From NCBI GenBank assembly GCA_009774465.1, contig VSNT01000186.1:1-5819 (forward strand): DNA of 5,819 nucleotides, given 5' to 3'. A program made the translations under genes and the position numbers. The notes under the pieces were generated by a model. That model ran no database searches, was not told the DNA's origin, and saw only the letters and a program-made list of their open reading frames with translations. How positions within the stretch are numbered: position 1 is the stretch's first letter; the number at the start of each line of letters is the position of its first letter. Positions 1 through 4,405 of the stretch are shown here, in pieces. This DNA is from Lachnospiraceae bacterium. Its GTDB lineage: Bacteria; Bacillota_A; Clostridia; Lachnospirales; Lachnospiraceae.

Positions 1-48
1 GGTATAAGAGAGAGTTTTACTATAATTGTACTTATTTATTCAAAAACC

Positions 49-77
49 TTGATAAAAGTACGTGTACATACTATAAT
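49..77 (+). promoter_or_regulatory. sigma-A promoter of the marR-eamA operon
   Basis: The -35 hexamer TTGATA (49-54) is followed by a 17-nt spacer and a perfect -10 TATAAT (72-77). The predicted start site is near 84 and the leader before the marR ATG at 111 is short. The spacer contains GTAC-GT-GTAC (58-67), a small symmetric element that MarR could contact, although this is weak. A second TACTATAAT block sits at 18-26; its -35 would fall at or before the window edge, so an upstream second promoter is possible but cannot be judged. Confidence 0.75.
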
Positions 78-110
78 AATGCTTAACATATTGAAATCGG
101 GAGGGAATCT

Positions 111-542
111 ATGCCTACGGATGAACAGAAATTATGGGAGCTGTGGGGACAGGCAAATGGACTGTACAGTTCTTGGGCAGCTTCAAAAAATATTAATTAT
201 TATCTGTTGTTTGTTTTGTATGCCCTGGAAGGACAAAAGGAAATGACACAGAAAAAAATCTGTACTTATACCGGATTGGCAAAACAGACGGTTAACAGCG
301 TGATTCGTTCTTTGAAGGAGGAGGGATATATCGAGCTTGTTTCCGGATGCGAGGACCGCCGGGAAAAACAGATTACATTAACCGGGAAAGGGATTGCCTA
401 TTCCAGCGAACTTACATCACCTTTGCGGGAACTGGAACATCGTGCGCTTCAGATTATGGGAAGTGACAGAGTACAGCAAATGATTGATCATATTAAATTG
501 TTCCATACTGTGCTAGAGAAAGAAATGAAGAAAGATATATAG
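111..542 (+). CDS. MarR-family winged-helix transcriptional regulator
   Basis: This is a 143-aa cytoplasmic DNA-binding protein, a normal length for MarR dimers. An N-terminal helical part (about 1-40) would form the dimer interface. It is followed by a winged helix-turn-helix: helices around 44-72, with the recognition helix near 56-70 (GLAKQTVNSVIRSLKEEG), and a wing carrying the family signature DRREKQITLT at 82-91. The C-terminal helices (about 103-140) complete the dimerisation domain. The ATG at 111 has a strong GGGAGGG (99-105) five bases upstream. The EamA transporter gene begins 12 bp after its stop, so it probably controls its own operon. MarR proteins usually repress and release DNA on binding small phenolic, drug-like or oxidising signals. 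The ligand cannot be told here. Confidence 0.9.
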   Translation: MPTDEQKLWELWGQANGLYSSWAASKNINYYLLFVLYALEGQKEMTQKKICTYTGLAKQTVNSVIRSLKEEGYIELVSGCEDRREKQITLTGKGIAYSSELTSPLRELEHRALQIMGSDRVQQMIDHIKLFHTVLEKEMKKDI

Positions 543-554
543 GATTGGAGGCAG

Positions 555-974
555 ATGTATATGTGGTTTTTGTTTGCAATATTGTCTGCGCTGTTTGCGG
601 CGCTCACGTCTATTTTAGCTAAAATTGGTATAGAAGGTGTTAATTCAAATCTTGCCACGGCAATACGGACGGTGGTAGTTGTTGTCATGTCATGGGGAAT
701 GGTATTTTTGACAAATACCCAGAGCGGAATAACAGAAATTGGTAAAAAAAGCTGGATTTTTCTGATCCTGTCAGGATTGGCAACCGGAGCGTCATGGCTT
801 TGCTATTATCGGGCACTGCAGATAGGGGAAGCCTCTAAGGTGGTGCCCATTGATAAGCTGAGTGTTGTGATTACCCTTTTATTGGCATTTGTTTTCCTTC
901 ATGAACAATTTACGGCAAAGTCACTAATTGGCTGTATACTGATCGGCGTGGGAACATTGTTTATGGTCATATGA
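555..974 (+). CDS. single-domain EamA/DMT-family membrane transporter
   Basis: This 139-aa, very hydrophobic protein has about five membrane segments (roughly 4-23, 34-52, 67-85, 96-116, 122-139). It matches one EamA domain of the drug/metabolite transporter superfamily. Typical cues are the early LTSILAKIGI segment, ASWLCYYRALQIGEASKVVPI at 79-99 and a final glycine-rich helix. Most EamA exporters have two such domains in about 300 aa, so this one presumably works as a dimer. GGAGG (547-551) is only 3 bases from the ATG at 555 but 9 bases from a second in-frame ATG at 561, so the true start may be 561 (MWFLFAIL). It is co-transcribed with marR. Its TGA (972-974) directly abuts the stop of the opposing gene. 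The substrate is unknown; metabolite or toxic-compound export is the family expectation. Confidence 0.88.
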   Translation: MYMWFLFAILSALFAALTSILAKIGIEGVNSNLATAIRTVVVVVMSWGMVFLTNTQSGITEIGKKSWIFLILSGLATGASWLCYYRALQIGEASKVVPIDKLSVVITLLLAFVFLHEQFTAKSLIGCILIGVGTLFMVI

Positions 975-1481
975 TTAATGAATATCCTTTTTGAAAATCT
1001 CCAGTTCATAGGCCTTTCCGGTTTGCAGATCTGTCTTTTGCTCAGAGTATTGGTAAATAAATCCGCAGGACATTGCCAATGCTTTTGACCTGAGATTTTC
1101 TGCACGTGTAGAATAGTAAAATTCCTGCCCATCCAGAGAAATACAATATTCTATCAATAGCTGCAAAATCTGCTTTCCATATCCTTTACCGGTAAACTCC
1201 GGTCCAAGGGCAATACTGGCATCCTGCCAGGTATGCGGCTTAATTTTCTCTACCCCTGCAAAACCTATGGCCTGGCGGCTGGCCTTTTCAAAGACCAGCC
1301 AACTGTCGTGGAGTTTTTGCCACGCCATTGATCTCTTTATCCGTTTTTTTGCGCTTTCCTCGTCGGCAGTCATCTTCCATAACATATATTTTGCTGTCTC
1401 GGGCCTTGACCAGACGTTATAATACATAGATTCCCAATCTTCATATTTTGCTTTTCTCAAAATAAGATCTTTTGTCTCCAT
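975..1481 (-). CDS. GNAT-family N-acetyltransferase (RimJ/RimL-like)
   Basis: The 168-aa protein has the GNAT fold order. It opens with LILRKAKYEDWESM, as in RimJ/RimL-type proteins. The acetyl-CoA pyrophosphate-binding loop is at 96-101 (FTGKGYG region), and the later motif ENLRSKALAMSCGF (128-141) is the usual Asn/Ser/Ala/Gly-Phe segment. It transfers an acetyl group from acetyl-CoA to an amine on a protein terminus, antibiotic or small metabolite; the substrate cannot be predicted. I chose the ATG at 1481 because AGGTGGGG (minus strand, 1491-1498) lies nine bases upstream. An ATG at 1487 is only three bases from that site, and the frame stays open to an ATG at 1511 that lies upstream of it. 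It may be transcribed with the HTH gene behind it (78-bp gap, no terminator seen). It converges on eamA with no intergenic base. Confidence 0.88.
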   Translation of the reverse strand: METKDLILRKAKYEDWESMYYNVWSRPETAKYMLWKMTADEESAKKRIKRSMAWQKLHDSWLVFEKASRQAIGFAGVEKIKPHTWQDASIALGPEFTGKGYGKQILQLLIEYCISLDGQEFYYSTRAENLRSKALAMSCGFIYQYSEQKTDLQTGKAYELEIFKKDIH

Positions 1482-1532
1482 TATCATTTGCCCCACCTGC
1501 TTTTTGTGCAATATCTATTTTCTGACTGCCAT

Positions 1533-1543
1533 GTGGAAAATGT
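1533..1543 (-). repeat. 11-bp repeat upstream of the acetyltransferase gene (copy 1)
   Basis: The minus-strand sequence ACATTTTCCAC occurs here, about 52 bp before the acetyltransferase start, and again at 2382-2392 before the HTH regulator gene. The flanks are also alike: both copies are preceded by a CCGG-containing stretch and by CAAC or TGAC. A shared regulator-binding site is possible, and chance is not excluded. Confidence 0.35.
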
Positions 1544-1559
1544 TGATTTCCCGGTAAAA

Positions 1560-2297
1560 CTATGAAAAATTTGTGAAAATATCTGCTTTTGCAACACTGT
1601 CCACATGCATATAAACGTCCATGCAGGTCATTCCTTCTTTATCATACACATACTCAAAGCAGGATAAAATTCCCTCTTTCGGTTTTTCACAGAATCCATT
1701 TGCCGATAAAGATTCCAGTATTTTCTTATAAGCATTAGGAATACGTTCAAAAGCTGCTGCAAAAGGATCATAGATTGTGATTACAGCATAATCGGCCTCT
1801 TCCTGGTCAGCAAATTCCACTCCGGGGCAAGTAGTTTCAAATCCTTCCGATAAAATATAAGCTGCCACGTACCCTCGAAGACCAAAACGGTTTTGCAATT
1901 CAAGAGAAACATATGGAAAATCCCATCCTATCCTCATTGCATCCGGTGATAATTCCAATAAACCTGAGCGCTGCGCCCAATTATCCAGATATGCATTTAC
2001 ATCATCTTCCGGATTTGGTGTAATCATAACATATCTTGCCATCTTAAAAGCTTTGACATGTTTTATTGTAATTTCCGAATAAATCTCATCACAGGCAGGC
2101 ATGTCTGCTTTAACCAGAGTATCCAATTTACAGGAAAACACTTCACTTAAAGATACCAGCTTATTTAATTCCGGGATAATTTCATCTGCTTCCCATCGGG
2201 ATATCGTCTGGCGGGAAACGGACATGATCTCAGATAACTGCTCCTGTGTAATTTTCTTTTGTTTTCTCAAATACTGAATGTTTTTTCCTAAACTCAT
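1560..2297 (-). CDS. HTH (Xre-type) regulator with effector-binding-like C-terminal domain
   Basis: The 245-aa protein has two parts. Residues 4-62 form a Cro/C1-type helix-turn-helix: GKNIQYLRKQKKITQEQL, then MSVSRQTISRWEADEIIPEL with the recognition helix near 27-37, then a LVSLSEVFSCKLDTL closing helix. Residues about 75-232 look like the GyrI-like/AraC effector-binding fold, with alternating strands, FKMARYVMITP at the front, a YVAAYILSEGFE strand and a YAVITIYDPF strand. That domain usually binds small hydrophobic or cationic ligands. I chose the ATG at 2297 because GGAGGGT (minus strand, 2302-2308) is four bases away, and because the 22 extra residues of the longer frame lie before the conserved HTH start. 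The assignment of the HTH is firm and that of the ligand domain is moderate. It lies between phosphatase and acetyltransferase genes on the same strand and may control the acetyltransferase or itself. Confidence 0.87.
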   Translation of the reverse strand: MSLGKNIQYLRKQKKITQEQLSEIMSVSRQTISRWEADEIIPELNKLVSLSEVFSCKLDTLVKADMPACDEIYSEITIKHVKAFKMARYVMITPNPEDDVNAYLDNWAQRSGLLELSPDAMRIGWDFPYVSLELQNRFGLRGYVAAYILSEGFETTCPGVEFADQEEADYAVITIYDPFAAAFERIPNAYKKILESLSANGFCEKPKEGILSCFEYVYDKEGMTCMDVYMHVDSVAKADIFTNFS

Positions 2298-2381
2298 AAT
2301 CACCCTCCATGTTTCATATATGTTAGTAAAACCGTACCATAACTGTTTAAGAAAAAACACCATCTCAAAAACGCTATTTCA

Positions 2382-2392
2382 GTGGAAAATGT
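2382..2392 (-). repeat. 11-bp repeat upstream of the HTH regulator gene (copy 2)
   Basis: This is the second copy of minus-strand ACATTTTCCAC, 85 bp before the regulator's ATG and overlapping a TTGACA (minus strand, 2390-2395). No acceptable -10 lies 16-18 bases after that TTGACA, so it is better read as part of a possible operator than as a promoter. The 171-bp gap 2298-2468 holds nothing else I can name, and no terminator for the phosphatase gene is visible. Confidence 0.35.
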
Positions 2393-2468
2393 CAACCGGA
2401 AGTTTACATTTCCTTTTTATAAACAACGGATGCTGCATTTTGCGGGCCAGTGTATTGCATATTAAATT

Positions 2469-3032
2469 TTATAACTGCTTCAGCAATTGCTCCATGTTTT
2501 TTCTATGTGGAATAATAATTTCCATATCCACTTCCGGATGAGCGCTTACATGAGCCTTAAGCATATCCATTAAATTATCTTTAGATTCCATATAATCATT
2601 GATGATTACTTCATCACTAAAACCAAGACGTTTTAAAATAATTGCCGATACCACGCCGGTTCGGTCTTTGCCTGCCGTACAGAAATACATTACATTGGAT
2701 TTAGCGTTCATGATTGTATCAACAATCTTGTCCATTTTTTCATCCACCATCTGGCTGTATATCGTATAAAGATGTTCCAGCGACTTGGGCGTGTCACCGC
2801 CGCCTGTAACCAGCAGGTGAAAGTATTGAAAGTTTTCCTTCTTTTCCAGACAGCATGGCGTTACAGAGAATTCCTCCTCCGAACGCAAATCTACAATTGT
2901 AGTTATATTGTGCTCCAACAGCCATGAAATTTTCTGTTCAGTCAACTTTTCAGGAACATCACTCCTGATATACCGCATTTCACCTGTGGGCAGTACGCGG
3001 GTGTTTCTTGTTGATTGGAATAAAGAACTCAT
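2469..3032 (-). CDS. tyrosine-protein phosphatase (CX5R, Y_phosphatase3-like)
   Basis: The 187-aa protein carries the cysteine-dependent phosphatase loop CTAGKDRTG, with nucleophile Cys118 and phosphate-binding Arg124. Supporting family cues are the opening NTRVLPTGEMRYIRSDVP (similar to the substrate-entry segment of bacterial PTPs of the LipA/IphP kind), the strand-turn IVDLRSEEE at 46-54 and an all-helical tail. It would remove phosphate from phosphotyrosine or, in some relatives, from phosphoinositides or other phosphate esters. Phe117 precedes the cysteine where His is commonest. There is no signal peptide, so it is cytoplasmic. The ATG at 3032 is chosen for its AGGAGGA (minus strand, 3041-3047) eight bases away; the 36 extra upstream residues of the open frame overlap the promoter. 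It is transcribed from 3083-3112, and the downstream HTH gene may be read through. Confidence 0.9.
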   Translation of the reverse strand: MSSLFQSTRNTRVLPTGEMRYIRSDVPEKLTEQKISWLLEHNITTIVDLRSEEEFSVTPCCLEKKENFQYFHLLVTGGGDTPKSLEHLYTIYSQMVDEKMDKIVDTIMNAKSNVMYFCTAGKDRTGVVSAIILKRLGFSDEVIINDYMESKDNLMDMLKAHVSAHPEVDMEIIIPHRKNMEQLLKQL

Positions 3033-3052
3033 ATAAATTGTCCTCCTGCAAT

Positions 3053-3081
3053 TATCTTGTATTGATACGTCCTGCAAGATA
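3053..3081. repeat. 7-bp inverted repeat over the phosphatase transcription start
   Basis: TATCTTG (3053-3059) and CAAGATA (3075-3081) are perfect complements separated by 15 bases, with a smaller nested GTAT/ATAC pair in the middle. The element begins right after the -10 of the minus-strand promoter and covers the expected start site. It could be an operator or a 5' hairpin ahead of the ribosome binding site at 3041-3047. Confidence 0.4.
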
Positions 3082-3082
3082 T

Positions 3083-3112
3083 ATTTTAATCTTGATTTAT
3101 ATATAGTGTCAA
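3083..3112 (-). promoter_or_regulatory. sigma-A promoter of the phosphatase gene
   Basis: On the minus strand, TTGACA (3107-3112) is followed by an 18-nt spacer and TAAAAT (3083-3088), a 5/6 match to the consensus -10. The start site would be near 3076, about 45 bases before the ATG. It faces away from the plus-strand promoter at 3159-3188, so 3033-3375 is a divergent control region. Confidence 0.6.
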
Positions 3113-3158
3113 CGGTTACAAATAAGAATCTGATTATCATATTTTAATAAATATTTAA

Positions 3159-3188
3159 TTGACAAACCATATTTAAACTTGCTACAAT
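3159..3188 (+). promoter_or_regulatory. sigma-A promoter of the Rpn-family gene
   Basis: TTGACA (3159-3164), an 18-nt spacer and TACAAT (3183-3188, 5/6 of the consensus) make a strong plus-strand promoter. The predicted start is near 3195, leaving an unusually long 5' leader of about 180 nt before the ATG at 3376. Confidence 0.65.
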
Positions 3189-3194
3189 AATTCA

Positions 3195-3375
3195 AAGCAT
3201 AAAAATTCTAAGGTCAATTCGTTCTAATATCTTATTTTCTAATTGACATTCGATACATGGAGTATCGGTCATCTGTTTTAGAATCCTTGCTTTATATCAA
3301 ACTTAAAATAAAAAATGGCAGGGAGAGGATGATAACTTTAGAAGAGTCGGAGCACCCTGCTGAAAAAGGAGGGCA
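3195..3375 (+). other. long untranslated leader with short inverted repeats
   Basis: No open frame of note lies in this stretch. It contains three small symmetric elements. GTCAATT (3213-3219) pairs with AATTGAC (3241-3247). CGATAC (3251-3256) pairs with GTATCG (3262-3267) over a 5-nt loop. GCAGGG (3318-3323) pairs with CCCTGC (3355-3360). The region does not match any riboswitch class that I can recognise. The ribosome binding site AGGAGGG is at 3367-3373. Confidence 0.35.
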
Positions 3376-4257
3376 ATGAAAGGAACGAAAGAGAAAAAGG
3401 ATATAGTGGAAAAGGAATTTGTGTCGTTTCCAGATATTACAGCGGATGTAATCAATGTGCTGTTATATCGGGGAAAGGAAATTGTAAAAGCACAGAATCT
3501 TTGGGGCGGTCCCACAGAAACAGTTTATCAGGGATGGGAAAAGCTGAGGACTCAGTATGAGGACTTATGTAAATATGAGCTGGCAGATGGAAAAATTAAA
3601 CTTATGTATCTGATTGCTAATCAGAGCAAAACAGATGGCAGGATGCTGTTTCGCAAAGCCGGTTATGCAGGAGGCATTTATCGGGAGCAGTACGAGGGAA
3701 AGACGCAGGGAAACTTTCCGGTTATTGAATTCATACTTTACTGGGGCAGAGGCAGGTGGAAAGGGAAACGGGAACTTTATCAATTGTTTCAAAATAAGAA
3801 ATTACCGAAGGAGGCATGGGAATTTATTGATGAGGTAAAGCTTCATGTATTTGAAATGAGGCATCTGCCGGAAGAAACCAGAAAAAACTTTCAAAGTGAC
3901 ATGAGAATTGTGGTGGATTTTCTTGCAGAGGGAGAGGGATATCGTTCAGACAAAAAGATTAAGCATAAGGCAGCTTTGATTAAAATGATAAAAGTTCTTT
4001 CAGGGGAAACGGATATAGATGATATTGAAAAGTGGATGGAGAAACAGGGGATCAGAGAGGAGGATGAACTTACAGTGTGTGAATTATTTGATCAGTATGT
4101 GAGACAGGGAAGAACAGAAGGAAGAAAAGAAGGGGAAAACCGCTTTGCCAGGTTGGTGCAGATACTTATGGAGAGTGGAAGGAATGAGGAATTGAAAAGA
4201 GTGGTGTCTGATCAAAATTATAGAGAAAAAATGTATATGGAAGCTGATCTGTTATAA
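3376..4257 (+). CDS. Rpn-family recombination-promoting nuclease-like protein (PD-(D/E)XK_2)
   Basis: The 293-aa protein follows the layout of clostridial Rpn/YhgA-like proteins: an ITADVINVLLYRGKEIVKAQNL opening (21-42), a central strand LMYLIANQ (76-83), PVIEFILYWGRGRWKG (115-130), and an acidic tail with glycine-spaced QGRTEGRKEGE (244-254) and closing helices. The family holds endonucleases with the PD-(D/E)XK fold that can promote RecA-independent recombination, and they are often annotated as putative transposases. The usual Glu of the ENQ-type motif is Ala81 here, with Asn82-Gln83 kept and Asp63 a candidate for the earlier acidic residue, so activity is uncertain. The only ATG that opens the frame is 3376; its AGGAGGG ends just two bases before it, an unusually short spacing. 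It has its own promoter, and a strong terminator follows it. Confidence 0.8.
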   Translation: MKGTKEKKDIVEKEFVSFPDITADVINVLLYRGKEIVKAQNLWGGPTETVYQGWEKLRTQYEDLCKYELADGKIKLMYLIANQSKTDGRMLFRKAGYAGGIYREQYEGKTQGNFPVIEFILYWGRGRWKGKRELYQLFQNKKLPKEAWEFIDEVKLHVFEMRHLPEETRKNFQSDMRIVVDFLAEGEGYRSDKKIKHKAALIKMIKVLSGETDIDDIEKWMEKQGIREEDELTVCELFDQYVRQGRTEGRKEGENRFARLVQILMESGRNEELKRVVSDQNYREKMYMEADLL

Positions 4258-4290
4258 ACAATATGTAAAAAATATATAAAATTTTTTTAG

Positions 4291-4319
4291 AGTATATTGA
4301 CTTGGAAGAAAAGAGTCAA
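4291..4319 (-). promoter_or_regulatory. mirror-image promoter on the minus strand of the stem
   Basis: Because the stem is a perfect inverted repeat, the minus strand also reads TTGACT (4314-4319), 17 nt, TATACT (4291-4296). If used, it would start RNA near 4284 running antisense into the 3' end of the Rpn-family gene. It may simply be a by-product of the symmetry. Confidence 0.3.
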
Positions 4320-4325
4320 TATACT
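4297..4325 (+). promoter_or_regulatory. sigma-A promoter of the RND gene, inside the terminator stem
   Basis: TTGACT (4297-4302) lies in the left arm and TATACT (4320-4325) in the right arm, with exactly 17 bases between; each is 5/6 of consensus. The predicted start is near 4332, directly after the terminator's T run, giving a leader of about 75 nt to the ATG at 4406. No better promoter is seen between the terminator and the gene. Confidence 0.6.
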
Positions 4326-4338
4326 CTTTTTGTCAGGT

Positions 4339-4356
4339 TCCGACCGACTGGTCGGA
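4339..4356. promoter_or_regulatory. TetR-style palindromic operator
   Basis: TCCGACC (4339-4345) and GGTCGGA (4350-4356) are perfect complements around the spacer GACT. The 18-bp symmetry and GC-rich core in an AT-rich stretch are typical of TetR-family operators near efflux genes. It lies about 7-25 bases past the predicted start, where a bound dimer would block the polymerase. No TetR gene is present in the window. As RNA it could also form a 7-bp hairpin. Confidence 0.6.
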
Positions 4357-4405
4357 CGGAAAATAGTGGTGTGCTGACAGGCATAACTTTAAGGAGCGTA
4401 TACAT

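Larger units (their letters stand above)
4289..4331 (+). terminator. Rho-independent terminator after the Rpn-family gene
   Basis: AGAGTATATTGACT (4289-4302) and AGTCAATATACTCT (4314-4327) form a perfect 14-bp stem with an 11-nt loop, followed by a T run ending at 4331. It starts 32 bp after the stop codon of the Rpn-family gene. The minus strand has no T run directly after the stem, so termination is mainly for plus-strand transcripts. Confidence 0.88.

Noticed and set aside
49..246. 65-aa plus-strand open frame overlapping marR
   Set aside because: It begins inside the promoter's -35, is out of frame with marR, and looks like an accidental frame.
2390..2395. TTGACA on the minus strand as a -35 for the HTH regulator gene
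   Set aside because: The positions 16-18 bases downstream read GTTTTT-like sequence with no plausible -10, so the promoter of this gene remains unassigned.
3243..3248. TTGACA on the plus strand as a second promoter for the Rpn-family gene
   Set aside because: No -10 occurs at a workable spacing. The only TATC-containing stretch is too close and belongs to a small hairpin.
3303..3838. Short frames inside and around the Rpn-family gene (3303-3515 minus, 3565-3792 minus, 3614-3838 plus)
   Set aside because: They overlap a well-supported coding sequence and show no family features or ribosome binding sites.
3376..4257. The Rpn-family gene as a transposon with ends
   Set aside because: Despite the 'putative transposase' label often used for this family, no terminal inverted repeats or target-site duplication flank it. 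The gene has an ordinary promoter and terminator.
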